DNA of 64,000 nucleotides from Acidobacteriota bacterium. Lineage in GTDB: Bacteria; Acidobacteriota; Terriglobia; Bryobacterales; Bryobacteraceae. The notes under the pieces are model-generated. The model worked only from the letters and a program-made list of their open reading frames with translations. It was not told the DNA's origin and searched no databases. The stretch covers positions 62,001 to 126,000 of the forward strand of contig JANXRE010000136.1 in NCBI GenBank assembly GCA_025353165.1. The letters are read 5' to 3'. Position 1 is the stretch's first letter. Each line of letters starts with the position of its first letter. The position numbers and the translations under genes are program-made. Below, piece after piece: positions 42,882-52,405 of the stretch.

Positions 42882-43647
42882 ACTGATCACCATTGGCGGT
42901 TTCTTCATTCCGACCTACGGCGTGCTGACCGCGCTGGCGTTTCTGTCCGCGCTGTGGGTGATCGTGAAACTCGGGAAACGGACCGGGCTCAATACGGACC
43001 GGCTGACGAATCTCGGCATCTACTGCGCGCTCGCGGGGATGGCGGGCGCGAAGCTCGCGATGTTCCTGTTCGATTGGACGTATTATACGGCGCATCCCGG
43101 TGAGGTGTTCTCGTTCACCACGCTGCAGGCGGCCGGCGTCTTCCAGGGCGGATTGGTACTGGCGATCCTCACCGCGTATCTGTACACGCGGCACTTCCGG
43201 ATGCCGGGACTGCTGACGGCGGACGCGTTCGCCCCGGGCATCGCTCTGGGCCACGCCATCGGACGGCTGGGATGTTTTTCGGCGGGCTGCTGCTGGGGCG
43301 CTCGCACCAACGTGCCATGGGCGGTCACGTTCATGAATCCCGAAGCGAACACGATGTTCGGCACGCCGGTCGGCATTCCGCTGCATCCGACGCAGTTATA
43401 CGAGAGCGTCGCGGAGCTGTTCGTTTTCGCGCTGCTGTGGTGGCGTTTCCGCAAGGCCCACCGGCCGGGGGACATTATCGGGCTGTACCTGATCGTTTCG
43501 TCGGTGCTGCGATTCTGGATCGAGTTTTACCGGGCCCACGAGCAGCCGCTCATCGCCGGGCTGTCGCTGACGCAGTGGATTTCAATGGTTCTGATTGTCG
43601 CGGGCGCGCTGGTCTTATACGCTCGCCCGCGGCGTGAATTGATATAG
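42871..43647 (+). CDS. lgt: Prolipoprotein diacylglyceryl transferase
   Basis: Transfers diacylglycerol from phosphatidylglycerol to the lipobox Cys of prolipoproteins, the step before LspA. 258 residues, seven membrane helices, signature GHAIGRLGCFSAGCCWG with the essential His/Arg/Gly, and HPTQLYESV near the C-terminus. GTG start at 42871 overlapping lspA. The ileS-lspA-lgt order is sensible for co-regulation of envelope lipoprotein synthesis. Confidence 0.96.
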   Translation: MLPKLITIGGFFIPTYGVLTALAFLSALWVIVKLGKRTGLNTDRLTNLGIYCALAGMAGAKLAMFLFDWTYYTAHPGEVFSFTTLQAAGVFQGGLVLAILTAYLYTRHFRMPGLLTADAFAPGIALGHAIGRLGCFSAGCCWGARTNVPWAVTFMNPEANTMFGTPVGIPLHPTQLYESVAELFVFALLWWRFRKAHRPGDIIGLYLIVSSVLRFWIEFYRAHEQPLIAGLSLTQWISMVLIVAGALVLYARPRRELI

Positions 43648-43654
43648 TCGAGGT

Positions 43655-44905
43655 TTGGCCAAGATCTATCCTTTTCAACCGTACCGGTATGCGCATTCCG
43701 CAGGCGATATTGGTCTCCTCGTGACGCAGCCTTACGACAAGATCAGCCCCGCGATGCGGAGCCGCTATCTGTCGCAGAGCCCGCATAATCTGGTGCGAAT
43801 CATCCTGGGCGAGCGGAAGGAATCCGACAGCGATTCAGACAACGTGTATACGCGCGCGGCGGGACACCTGGAGGACTGGATTGCCAAAGGCATTCTCGCG
43901 CGCGAAGATTCGCCGAGTCTTTACGTGTACTTCCAGGAATTCACGGTGCCCGATACCGGCGAGCGGATGACCCGCAAGGGTTTCATCGGGCTGGGGGCGG
44001 TGGAGGATTACTCCGCGAACGTGGTGCACCGGCACGAGCAGACGCTGTCCGGCCCGAAGAAGGACCGCATGGAGGTGTTGAAGCACACGCACGCTCACTT
44101 CGGGCAGATCTTCATGCTTTATCCCGACGCGGACCGGGCCGTCGATCGCATCCTCGACGAGGCGGCGCAAGCCAAGCCGGACGTTGTGCTGACCGACGAG
44201 TATGAGGCCGTGCACCGGCTGTGGCGGATTTCGGATCCGGCTCGCGTCGCGCAGATTCAGAAGCTCATGGGCGCCAAGAAGCTGCTGATCGCCGACGGCC
44301 ATCACCGCTATGAGACGGCGCTGAATTTCCGCAACGCGAATCCCGCGCTCGACGACGCCGGCAAGGTCATGATGACCTTCGTCAACATGTACTCGGAGGG
44401 GCTGAAGATCCTCGCGACTCATCGCGTGCTGCGGAACCTGGAGGACTTCGATTTCGAAGGGTTCCTTACGACGGCGCGCCGCCGGTTCGAGATCTCTGAG
44501 ATCGATTCGGCGGACGAGTTTCGCACTGCGCTGGAGCAGGTTGAACCTTCTCTCGTCAAGGTCGGCGTGGTGTCGAGTTCTTCGGCTGTGTGTTTCCTGC
44601 TGAGCGCAAAACGGGAGCCGGGTGAAATCGACGTCCGGATTCTTCACGGGACGCTGCTCGGCGAGATGCTGGGGATCAGCGAAGAGGCTGTCCGCGATGA
44701 ACGGCATATCTCGTATGTGCGCGGAATCGATCCGGCCATCGCGGCCGTGCGGGAGGGGGGCGCTCAGATCACATTTCTTCTGCAGCCCCCGCCGATCCAG
44801 CAGGTTGCAGATCTCGCCTTCTCGGGCGGAGTGATGCCGCAGAAATCGACCGATTTCTATCCCAAGCTGCTTTCGGGCCTGACGATCTACAAGCTGGAGC
44901 GCTAA
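43655..44905 (+). CDS. DUF1015-family protein
   Basis: 416 residues starting at TTG 43655, 7 bp after lgt. Family features: IYPFQPYRY near the start, VTQPYDKISPAMR, LADGHHRYETALNF (an HxxYE-like invariant motif; here ADGHHRYET) and C-terminal VADLAFSGGVMPQKSTDFYPK (MPxKSTxFxPK). Such proteins are widespread, often linked to serine or 2-hydroxyacid metabolism; biochemical role is not settled. End of the ileS operon. Confidence 0.92.
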   Translation: MAKIYPFQPYRYAHSAGDIGLLVTQPYDKISPAMRSRYLSQSPHNLVRIILGERKESDSDSDNVYTRAAGHLEDWIAKGILAREDSPSLYVYFQEFTVPDTGERMTRKGFIGLGAVEDYSANVVHRHEQTLSGPKKDRMEVLKHTHAHFGQIFMLYPDADRAVDRILDEAAQAKPDVVLTDEYEAVHRLWRISDPARVAQIQKLMGAKKLLIADGHHRYETALNFRNANPALDDAGKVMMTFVNMYSEGLKILATHRVLRNLEDFDFEGFLTTARRRFEISEIDSADEFRTALEQVEPSLVKVGVVSSSSAVCFLLSAKREPGEIDVRILHGTLLGEMLGISEEAVRDERHISYVRGIDPAIAAVREGGAQITFLLQPPPIQQVADLAFSGGVMPQKSTDFYPKLLSGLTIYKLER

Positions 44906-44922
44906 CGTGATTACACGCGCCG

Positions 44923-45479
44923 CTATTCTTCCACTGCCTGGAATCCGATGCGACGCTTCGGTGGCACGGGTTCGGGTGCCATGAGTTCCCGGATCGCCTC
45001 GAAAATCTGATGAAGTTCGCTGTCATGCTTCTCGAATTTGCGTTCCAGGTCGTCAAGGCGGTACGAGAGTTCCTGGTGTGCGGAGAGGATTGCCCGCAGC
45101 TTCACAAACACCCGCACAATGCCGATCGAAACTTGAACCGCCCGCGGGCTGGTAAGGACGCTGGCGAGCATTGCGACGCCCTGCTCCGTGAAGGCGTAAG
45201 GAAGATATCGCCGGCCGCCGCGGCCCTTGTTTGAGATGCCAGTTTGGAATCTCAAATCAAAGCATCGATCTCGTCGCCAGTGAGCTGGAAGGAGAAGTCC
45301 TCCGGAAAGCGGTCGATATTGCGCTTCACCGCCCTGTTCAGATTGCCGGTTGGCACTTCATAGAGCGACGCCAAGTCGGAATCGAGCATCACCTTATGCC
45401 CGCGAATGAAGAGTATGCGCTGCTGGATGAGCTCGGCCGGCAACGTGATTTCCTGCCCTGTCGGGTGCTTTTTCTCCAT
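44923..45479 (-). pseudogene. ORF6N-domain DNA-binding protein, frameshifted
   Basis: ATG 45479 reads [42 protein letters not shown] and [21 protein letters not shown] (the ORF6N/KilA-N-like domain), then stops at 45252. The family continues LRFQxGIS, and exactly this appears in the next frame from TTG 45255 ([40 protein letters not shown], then a coiled coil to 44923). Four extra bases (ATTT, in TTGATTTGAG) break the frame. All parts are otherwise intact, so either a recent mutation or a sequencing/assembly insertion. Phage-derived family, often mobile. Confidence 0.85.
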
Positions 45480-45505
45480 GAATGCCCGCTCGGGCCTCTC
45501 CTTCC

Positions 45506-46759
45506 CTAGAACTGCATCGTCGACAAATCGACGTGCGACCGGTGGCCCTCCACCACGACGATTCCCGTTTCGGTCACGTGGTGGTATTTGCGATCCCGCT
45601 CGAGGTCGTACCCGATCGTCGCGTCCGCCGGGACCTTTACGTTCTTGTCCAGGATCGCGCGGCGAACCCTCGCGTGGCGCCCGATGTCGCAATTGTCGAA
45701 GATCACGGAATCCTCGATGCTGGCGCCGGTATGAACCTTAACACCCCGGCCGATGATCGAGTTCTTCACTGAGCCGCCAGAGAGAATCGCTCCCCCGGAT
45801 ATGATCGAATCGACGGCCGTGCCGCGCCTGCCCTCCAGGTCGAACGTGAACTTCGCCGGAGGATCCTGATACCCGGCCGTGCGCAGCGGCCATTGCCGGT
45901 TGTACAGATTCAGTTCCGGCTTCACCGACCGCAGGTCCATGCTTGCCTCATAATACGCGTCGATGGTCCCGACATCGCGCCAGTATACCGGCTGCTCCGC
46001 GGGGTCTCCGGGGATCCGGTTGGTCTGGAAATCGTACGCAAACATCTCCGCCTGCCCGATCAGGCCCGGCAGGATATCGCGCCCGAAATCGTGCGAGGAG
46101 TCTTCCCGCTCGGCATCGGCGTACAACTCCCGCAGCAGAAGTTCGGTCGAAAAAACGTAGTTGCCCATCGACGCATACACGCGGCTAGGATCGCCGGGCA
46201 TGGTCGGCGCGTCGGCCTTCTTCTCGTGAAATCCTACGATTGCGCCTTCGTTATTGGTCTCGATGACGCCGAATTCCCTGGCCTCCTGCTTCGGAGCCGG
46301 GATCGCCGCGATGCTGACCTTGGCGCGCTTCGCGACGTGGAACTCGATCATGTCGCGGATATTCATGCGGTAGATGTGGTCGGCGCCGAAGATGATGACG
46401 ATATCGGGGGCGGCCTGTTCGATCAGATTGATGTTTTGATAGATGGCGTCGGCCGTGCCCCGGTACCATTCCTCGCCCGGCATCCGCATCTGCGCCGGCA
46501 CCGGAATTATAAAGTGGCTCTTCAGCAGCCCGCCCGTTTCCCAGCCCTCCCGGATGTGCTGGAGCAGAGACTGGCTCTTGAACTGGATCAGCACGTAGAT
46601 GGAATGAATCTCGGAATTGATCAGGTTGCTCAGTACGAAATCGACAATGCGGTACCTGCCGCCGAACGGAACCGCGGGCTTGGCTCGCTCCTTCGTCAGT
46701 GGGTAAAGCCTAGTCCCCTTACCGCCTGCCAGCACGAATGCAAGGACGCGAAGTTGCAT
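45506..46759 (-). CDS. glgC: Glucose-1-phosphate adenylyltransferase
   Basis: Makes ADP-glucose for glycogen. 417 residues: [28 protein letters not shown] (nucleotide site), [11 protein letters not shown] (metal Asp), REFGVIET and HEKKADAP, and a C-terminal left-handed beta-helix ([20 protein letters not shown]). ATG 46759 chosen, as it gives the family N-terminus. No other glg gene is in the window. It reads toward the broken ORF6N gene, and its upstream gap contains the 27-bp inverted repeat. Confidence 0.96.
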   Translation of the reverse strand: MQLRVLAFVLAGGKGTRLYPLTKERAKPAVPFGGRYRIVDFVLSNLINSEIHSIYVLIQFKSQSLLQHIREGWETGGLLKSHFIIPVPAQMRMPGEEWYRGTADAIYQNINLIEQAAPDIVIIFGADHIYRMNIRDMIEFHVAKRAKVSIAAIPAPKQEAREFGVIETNNEGAIVGFHEKKADAPTMPGDPSRVYASMGNYVFSTELLLRELYADAEREDSSHDFGRDILPGLIGQAEMFAYDFQTNRIPGDPAEQPVYWRDVGTIDAYYEASMDLRSVKPELNLYNRQWPLRTAGYQDPPAKFTFDLEGRRGTAVDSIISGGAILSGGSVKNSIIGRGVKVHTGASIEDSVIFDNCDIGRHARVRRAILDKNVKVPADATIGYDLERDRKYHHVTETGIVVVEGHRSHVDLSTMQF

Positions 46760-46818
46760 GAGAGCCTCCCAGCTCAAGTGCCATCGTACCAAGCACGGCT
46801 TGCTTCACGCCTATTGAT

Positions 46819-46904
46819 AAATGGGGACAGACACCCTTTTCCGCCGCTCTGACGTGTCGATTCTGAGTTCGAACGCAGGCGGAAAAGGGTGTCTGTCCCC
46901 ATTT
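46819..46904. repeat. 27-bp perfect inverted repeat
   Basis: Left arm 46819-46845 (begins AAATGGGGACAGACACC, ends TTCCGCC) and right arm 46878-46904 are exact reverse complements over 27 bp, separated by 32 bp. Core GGGGACAGACACC is of the type seen in REP/RAYT-linked repeats. It lies between the TonB receptor stop and the glgC start; no transposase is adjacent. May act as terminator of the TonB receptor transcript. Confidence 0.85.
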
Positions 46905-46916
46905 CTCAGCGAGCCG

Positions 46917-49505
46917 CTAAAAAACGTAGCCGATTTCAGCCCGATAAGACCGCGGCGTCAAGAAATGCGTTCCGCTGAAGGTCGAGAGAAAGTTGTATAG
47001 TCCGACGTGGTTCGTGAGATTCAGAGCGGACAGTTGAAGCGTCCAGTGGTGGCTGTCCTTGGAGTGGAACAGGTTGTCGTTCCCAACGCCCAAGTCAAAC
47101 AGGTTCCGCGCCGCGACGCGCGCGGGGTTATGATCGGGGTCGAACGTCCCCGGAGCCGGGATGTGGACCAAAGTCGAGCCGAACGGCTGGCCCGATGGGC
47201 ATCCGGTGATCGGCGCGGCGGGCGTCGCCACCTGGGTTCCGCAGTAAACGCCGATGGAGGTCTGCTGATTGGGAGTTAGAGCGAGGGCGTCCGCGGCCGT
47301 GGAAACTCTGCCCACGACCAGTCCGCTATCGAAACGCCACGTGAAATTAATCCACGAGCCATCTTTTCCGCGCTGGTAGCGCAGGTTCGTCGTTTGCTCG
47401 AAAGCCTGATCGTGATCGATACGGAATACATCGAACACCAGCGGAGAGTTGAAAAGAATCCCGCCGTTTTCCGGCCCGAAGAAGCGCGCGCGAGTGTGGC
47501 CAAAAACCGTATAAGCGCTGAACCCGTGCACCGGAGCCAGATTCACTCTCACGGACACGCCGTCGATCTTGGATTTCCGCCATTCGATCGGGAACTGGAT
47601 CGGCGAATTAAAGAGCGTGTCGAAGTCGAATGCGTTGTGCGTGTATTTCCAGAAATAGTCGGCGTCGATGACGACTGATTTCTTGATTCCCTGCTGGAAG
47701 CCGGCGTTGTACTGGTCGCGTCGCCCTGGTTTGAGCGGGTTCACTCCGAAAGCGCCGAACTGGTTCTGCGAGAGTCCACCGACCCCGGTCGAGCTCGAGA
47801 GGATGAGGTTCTCGTTATACGGAGTCTCGAAGAACCGCGAGTACGAGATTCGAAGAACGGTCGAGGTCGGCTTGAACAGATAGGAGAGGCCCACTCGCGG
47901 CTGCCAGCCGGTGTCTCGAACCAGGCCGTTGTACCAATCCCACCGCAGGCCCACATTCGCGGTGAGGCCGCCATAGGTGATGGAGTCCTGCGCGAACACC
48001 GCCGCTTGGTCGACGTCGCGCCGCCCGAAGAAATGGAACAGCGAGCCTCCGCGGGTCAGATCCAGGGGAAGCAGGCCGGGCAGAAAGCCCTGGTTGGGCA
48101 CGAAGCCCGCAGTGCCGCAATTGCCGGGGTCCGTTATCCCTGGGGCGGCGGACGGCTGACCTTGCGCGTCCACACACACCGCGTTAAATGCGGGGTCGGT
48201 AACGCCCAAATCGAAACTCTCGCGGAGGAAGTAGCGCCCCGCTTGAACGCCCACTTTCACGTTGTGGTGGCCCTTCACCACCGAGACGTCGGTCTTGGCG
48301 CCGAGATTCATCAGCCTGCGTCTCTGCGCGACCGTTGCCGGAAGATCGGAGAAGGGATTATCGCTGGGGTAGTAACTCACCTGGTCCTGCCGCAAATAAG
48401 GGCTGAACGTAACTACCATGGCGGCGCCGAAAGTGTGGACCCAACCGGGAGCGATGTTATAAGACAGCAGTTTCTGCCGCTGGTCCTGCCCGGTTACCGC
48501 CTGGTCCCAGGTATTCGGAATTTGAAACCACGTCCGCGCGAGGAACAGGTTCAGATGGAAGCTGTCGTTCTGGTCCGGCTGAATATCGAAGCGGTTGAAG
48601 AATTGCTGGTTGTTCCCGACATCGTGCAGCGGTGTGAATTCGGGAGTATCCAGATACCGTCCCGAACGGGTGGAGTTGAACGCCACGAATTCCCCGTAAT
48701 GCTTGCCGCCCCAGCCCAGCGAACTCTCGAGGGCGGGCGTGCCGAACGATCCGTAGCTGGTGTGGAAGTCGCCAAATGGCTTGGTGGAACCGAGGCCCGA
48801 TCGAGTGACGGCGTTGATCACCAGGCTTGCCTTGTCGCCGTACTCCGCCGGCGCCGCGCCCGAGATCACCTCGAAGGACTGAATGATATTCAGAGGCATC
48901 TGGTTGGAAAACTGTTTGCTCTGCTGGTCCGTAATGGGCTGATTGTCGATGGAAAACCCGGTCTCGGCGTGGTCGCCCGCCGGGTGAAACATGCCGTTCG
49001 AATCGGCGGCCACGCCGGGCGCAGCAATCGTGATCACGTCGCTCATACCGGCGCCCGGCGACTGCCGGGGCAGATCGGCGAACAGGGAGCGGTCTACGTC
49101 GACGTGCGCGGTGGGCACGCTTTCCACCAGATCGGCGGCATCGGAATGAACCTCCACCTCTTGGGTGGCCGCCGCCGCGAGCTGCAGCGAGACACTCAAC
49201 GTGACAGGCACCGTGCCGCGCACCGCGACGTCCTGCGTGTAAAGTTGGAAGCCGGACGCGGATACCTCCAGGTGGTACTGGTTCGGCGGAAGATTCGTAA
49301 GCCTGCCGGCGCCGGCCGCGTCGGCTTGCACGGAACGTTTGAAGCCGGAGACCTTATTCGACAACGTGACTTGCGCGTTGGAAACCGCCGCGCCGCTCGG
49401 GTCCAGCACGGTGACATCGATTGTCCCGCCGGTCCCGGAAGCCTGCGGGCCCGCTCCGGCCGTAGCCAGGGCCCCCACCATCAGCAAATAGATAAAACTG
49501 CGCAT
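46917..49505 (-). CDS. TonB-dependent receptor with N-terminal regulatory-like domain
   Basis: Outer-membrane active transporter, 862 residues. Signal peptide MRSFIYLLMVGALATAGAG; carboxypeptidase-regulatory-like domain about 25-105 (GGTIDVTVLDPSGAAVSNAQV, LTNLPPNQYHLEVSASGF); plug about 120-230 (GFSIDNQPITDQQSKQFSNQ, IQSFEVISGAAPAEYGDKAS); then the barrel ending in a C-terminal Phe. ATG 49505 follows GGGAGGG. The gene just upstream encodes a small CxxC/His membrane protein, so a metal or metallophore substrate is possible. Unlike the relic at 4582-5750, the frame is intact. Confidence 0.93.
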   Translation of the reverse strand: MRSFIYLLMVGALATAGAGPQASGTGGTIDVTVLDPSGAAVSNAQVTLSNKVSGFKRSVQADAAGAGRLTNLPPNQYHLEVSASGFQLYTQDVAVRGTVPVTLSVSLQLAAAATQEVEVHSDAADLVESVPTAHVDVDRSLFADLPRQSPGAGMSDVITIAAPGVAADSNGMFHPAGDHAETGFSIDNQPITDQQSKQFSNQMPLNIIQSFEVISGAAPAEYGDKASLVINAVTRSGLGSTKPFGDFHTSYGSFGTPALESSLGWGGKHYGEFVAFNSTRSGRYLDTPEFTPLHDVGNNQQFFNRFDIQPDQNDSFHLNLFLARTWFQIPNTWDQAVTGQDQRQKLLSYNIAPGWVHTFGAAMVVTFSPYLRQDQVSYYPSDNPFSDLPATVAQRRRLMNLGAKTDVSVVKGHHNVKVGVQAGRYFLRESFDLGVTDPAFNAVCVDAQGQPSAAPGITDPGNCGTAGFVPNQGFLPGLLPLDLTRGGSLFHFFGRRDVDQAAVFAQDSITYGGLTANVGLRWDWYNGLVRDTGWQPRVGLSYLFKPTSTVLRISYSRFFETPYNENLILSSSTGVGGLSQNQFGAFGVNPLKPGRRDQYNAGFQQGIKKSVVIDADYFWKYTHNAFDFDTLFNSPIQFPIEWRKSKIDGVSVRVNLAPVHGFSAYTVFGHTRARFFGPENGGILFNSPLVFDVFRIDHDQAFEQTTNLRYQRGKDGSWINFTWRFDSGLVVGRVSTAADALALTPNQQTSIGVYCGTQVATPAAPITGCPSGQPFGSTLVHIPAPGTFDPDHNPARVAARNLFDLGVGNDNLFHSKDSHHWTLQLSALNLTNHVGLYNFLSTFSGTHFLTPRSYRAEIGYVF

Positions 49506-49541
49506 CAACCCTCCCAATCAACGTTTATTTTTGGACAGACG

Positions 49542-49850
49542 TCATATGAGGATCGATGCGGGAGGGGCTCGCGGTGGTGCGTTGGATCGGACTCCGTCCC
49601 TCGCGGGAACGGATTCCAGGGGTTCGGTCTGGATAGAAACGGCTTCGGAGGACGAAACAACGCTGACCGCGCACGGCTGAATCGCCGGCAGGTGCGCCAA
49701 TTGACAGATCGCGCAAGGCTGCGACCGGGCATGCCCGTGTCCCGTCTCAGCGGCCATGAAAGTGATGGCCGAGGCGCCAACCAACACTACGACGGCGAAC
49801 AAAACCGTCAGTCTTCGGAAATGTGTACGCGCCGGCACGCCTCTACTCAA
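49542..49850 (-). CDS. Small membrane protein with HxH and CxxC motifs, upstream of TonB receptor
   Basis: About 100 residues. A membrane helix or uncleaved signal (RLTVLFAVVVLVGASAITFM) is followed by ETGHGHARSQPCAICQLAHL, a cluster of His and two Cys suited to metal binding, then a Pro/Ser-rich tail. It resembles DUF2946-like small proteins often found beside TonB or copper genes, but I am not certain of the family. TTG 49850 is used; GTG 49838 is an alternative. Same strand and 36 bp upstream of the TonB receptor, so probably one operon. Confidence 0.6.
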   Translation of the reverse strand: MSRGVPARTHFRRLTVLFAVVVLVGASAITFMAAETGHGHARSQPCAICQLAHLPAIQPCAVSVVSSSEAVSIQTEPLESVPARDGVRSNAPPRAPPASILI

Positions 49851-49922
49851 TTATCCCCGAAGTAGTGCGGTAGCATCAAATATCTGACGAACGCGCGGGA
49901 ACGTTCGTTCCTTGAAACCAAC

Positions 49923-50363
49923 ATGTCTCGCTACTTCCGGATAGAAGAGGCCGAGCGTCTGCTGCCCGACGTCCAAACAGCGATTGAAAAGGCCATCCGC
50001 CTTCGCCGGGAGCACGAGGTCTCCGAGCGTCGGCTTCAACAGGTGTTGCAGCGCATCACCATGCTGGGCGGCTCTTTCGTGGACCGCGACGCCATCCTCG
50101 CTGAGCGGGAACGCCGGGACGCCAGCGCCGTGGCATTCGAGGCCGCGATCGAAAGTATTCATTCTTACGGTTGTCATGTGAAGGACTTAGATGTAGGCAT
50201 GATCGACTTCCCGACTCGCCTCCACGGCCGCGAAGTCCTGCTGTGCTGGAAACTCGGCGAGAATGGAATTCGCTGGTGGCACGGCGTCGACGAGGGGTTT
50301 CGTGGGCGAAAACCAATAGACGACGATTTTCTAGCGAATCACGAGGGAGAACGCCCTTCTTGA
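49923..50363 (+). CDS. DUF2203-family protein
   Basis: 146 residues. Starts SRYFRIEEAERLLPDVQTAI, with a long coiled helix (IRLRREHEVSERRLQQVLQR) and C-terminal block VGMIDFPTRLHGREVLLCWKLGENGIRWWHGVDEGFRGRKPID, the DUF2203 hallmark. Cytoplasmic; function unknown. Lies 28 bp upstream of a DUF507 gene on the same strand. Confidence 0.9.
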   Translation: MSRYFRIEEAERLLPDVQTAIEKAIRLRREHEVSERRLQQVLQRITMLGGSFVDRDAILAERERRDASAVAFEAAIESIHSYGCHVKDLDVGMIDFPTRLHGREVLLCWKLGENGIRWWHGVDEGFRGRKPIDDDFLANHEGERPS

Positions 50364-50391
50364 GGGCATCTGTTACACTGATGTCTCAAGG

Positions 50392-50988
50392 ATGCTTCTA
50401 GCTCGAGAGTTTATCAGCTATTTATCGCGCCAAGTTGTTAGCCGCTTAACTCCCAAGGTCATCGAGACCACTGACGAACAGGCTGCCTCCGCCATCATCG
50501 CAGGTATTATCGAAGAGGAACTGGCGGTCGAAGACCGGCTGAACGACGAGGTGCGCGACCTTCTCGGCCAGTATGAAGACTACATGCGGCAGAACGAGAT
50601 CTCGTATCAGGAGATGTTCCGCCGCATCAAGAACACGATGATCACCCAGCGCAAGGTCATCCGGGCGTCCGGCCGCGATACTGGCGATGCGATGAAGCTT
50701 TCGCGGGATAAAGTGAACGACATCTCGCACAAGATTGTCACGAATATCCGCAAGTCCCGCGATTTTCGCCTGAAAAAAGACCCCAACGACGTTCGCCTGG
50801 AAATCGTCAAGCACATGACCGAGTTCCTGACCATCGAGGAGCGTGTGGACAAAGCCTCCCGCCTGAAGATCCGCACGCAGAAGCGCGAAGTCCCCGAAGG
50901 CACCGAGGAATGGGACCTTTTGCACCGGCGTTACTATGCCGAAGAGTTGAAGAAACTCGGCATCGACCTCGGCCGCGATAATCGCTAA
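50392..50988 (+). CDS. DUF507-family protein
   Basis: 198 residues, mainly helical and charged (FISYLSRQVVSRLTPKVIET, VEDRLNDEVRDLLGQYEDYM, RRYYAEELKKLGIDLGRDNR). DUF507 proteins are usually about 90 residues per repeat; this one contains two related copies (1-95 and 96-198). No membrane segment. Role unknown. Start ATG 50392. Confidence 0.85.
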   Translation: MLLAREFISYLSRQVVSRLTPKVIETTDEQAASAIIAGIIEEELAVEDRLNDEVRDLLGQYEDYMRQNEISYQEMFRRIKNTMITQRKVIRASGRDTGDAMKLSRDKVNDISHKIVTNIRKSRDFRLKKDPNDVRLEIVKHMTEFLTIEERVDKASRLKIRTQKREVPEGTEEWDLLHRRYYAEELKKLGIDLGRDNR

Positions 50989-51021
50989 GTCGGCGAAACG
51001 AATCACGTCTGACATGAGACC

Positions 51022-51049
51022 CGTGGCGCACGCACTTCTGCGTGCCGCG
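51022..51049. repeat. REP-like palindrome, copy 1
   Basis: CGTGGCGCACGCACTTCTGC continuing GTGCCGCG: GCACGCA-CTTC-TGCGTGC hairpin with GGC/GCC flanks. A close relative lies at 58586-58615. Sits in the gap between DUF507 and ribokinase. Confidence 0.65.
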
Positions 51050-51128
51050 TCGCCACTCATGGCGACGCCTGTCTTCCGTGCGAAGGCGTCGTGTACGAAG
51101 CGTCCCCCGTGCATGTAGAATCGCAGTC

Positions 51129-52049
51129 GTGGACCACTCCATCGTCGTACTCGGCAGCTTGAACATGGATTTCGTGGTGCGCGTGGCGCATTTGCCCGCG
51201 CCGGGCGAAACCGTGCTGGGCGAAAATTTCCGGATGATCCCCGGCGGAAAAGGCGCGAATCAGGCTTGCGCGGCGGGCAAACTCGGCGGCCTGACACGCA
51301 TGGTCGGACGCGTCGGGTACGACGTCTTCGGCGACCAACTGAAGGCCAGCCTGGCGGCGGCCGGCGTCGACGTCGCCTTCGTGCATGCCACCCGATCGCA
51401 GCCGACTGGAGTAGCGCTGATCTGGGTCGATAGCTCGGGCCAGAATTCGATTGTCGTCGCTTCGGGCGCGAATCATGCGCTCCTGGCGTCCGAAATCGAG
51501 GGTACCCGGCCCGCGTTCCGCGGCGCTCGTTTCGCGCTGTTCCAACTGGAGACGCCGCTTGATGCAATGGAGGCGGCCGTCACACTGGCCCGCGAAGAGG
51601 GCGCTCGCATTATTCTGGACCCCGCTCCGGCGCAACCGCTGCCGCCGGACCTGCTCGCCCGCATCGATATTCTGACCCCCAATGAGACGGAGGCGTGCAT
51701 CCTTCTCGGACGGATGCCGTCGAATGTGTCTGTGGCGGAAGCGCCGGAGATGGCGCGCGCGGTCCGGAATATGGGGCCGGCCGCGGTGGTGCTGAAACTT
51801 GGTAGCCAGGGCTGTTTTTACTCCGATTCGACGCGCGAACTTCACGTGCCTGGGTTTGCGGTGGAGGTGTGCGACACGACCGCGGCGGGGGACACCTTCA
51901 ATGCCGGTTTGGCGGTGGCGCTCGCCGAAGGCCGCGAATTGGAAGCCGCATTGCGATTCGCGAACGCCGCCGCGGCGATCTCGGTTACGCGTGCCGGCGC
52001 CCAGGCGTCACAACCCACCCGCGCGGAGGTCGTAAACTGGGTGGAATGA
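51129..52049 (+). CDS. rbsK: Ribokinase (PfkB family)
   Basis: Phosphorylates D-ribose to ribose-5-phosphate. 306 residues from GTG 51129: VVLGSLNMDFVVRVAHLPAPGET, MIPGGKGANQACAAGKLGG and the signature DTTAAGDTFNAGLA with the catalytic Asp. This is the typical ribokinase pattern rather than a general sugar kinase. Its stop overlaps the start of the next gene. No ribose transporter is nearby. Confidence 0.9.
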   Translation: MDHSIVVLGSLNMDFVVRVAHLPAPGETVLGENFRMIPGGKGANQACAAGKLGGLTRMVGRVGYDVFGDQLKASLAAAGVDVAFVHATRSQPTGVALIWVDSSGQNSIVVASGANHALLASEIEGTRPAFRGARFALFQLETPLDAMEAAVTLAREEGARIILDPAPAQPLPPDLLARIDILTPNETEACILLGRMPSNVSVAEAPEMARAVRNMGPAAVVLKLGSQGCFYSDSTRELHVPGFAVEVCDTTAAGDTFNAGLAVALAEGRELEAALRFANAAAAISVTRAGAQASQPTRAEVVNWVE

Positions 52050-52405
52050 AAACAGCACTGGGACTGTGTTGTGCGACCGCCGTCGCATCGTCCTTTCTCA
52101 CGTTCGTTCTTGCTCGAGCGGACTCGCTCCCGGCGCGGATCAGGCTAGAGAACGCCAGAGTGAAAGTGAGTGAGGTCACCTACCCGGCTGGCGTTCCGCG
52201 CGACAGGTTCACACGCCCGACCGACGAGGTGATCGTTTTCCTCGACGATTGCAAGTATCGCCGGACCGATTCGAACACCGGCGAAAAGACAGTTCGCGAG
52301 CGGAAGTCCGGCGAAGTCCTCTGGCATAACAAGGGCGAGGATGCGCCCGTTCTGGAAAACCTGGGTACGAAGCCTTACCGTACCCTGGTGATCGAGTTAA
52401 AATGA
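52046..52405 (+). CDS. Secreted small cupin-like protein
   Basis: 119 residues with a signal peptide (MKTALGLCCATAVASSFLTF, then VLARADS). The mature part RIRLENARVKVSEVTYPAGV and EVLWHNKGEDAPVLENLGTKPYRTLVIELK has the beta pattern of single-domain cupins, but the usual metal His residues are largely missing (one His remains). Overlaps rbsK and the next gene by 4 bp each, so it is translated in between. Function not known. Confidence 0.7.
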   Translation: MKTALGLCCATAVASSFLTFVLARADSLPARIRLENARVKVSEVTYPAGVPRDRFTRPTDEVIVFLDDCKYRRTDSNTGEKTVRERKSGEVLWHNKGEDAPVLENLGTKPYRTLVIELK

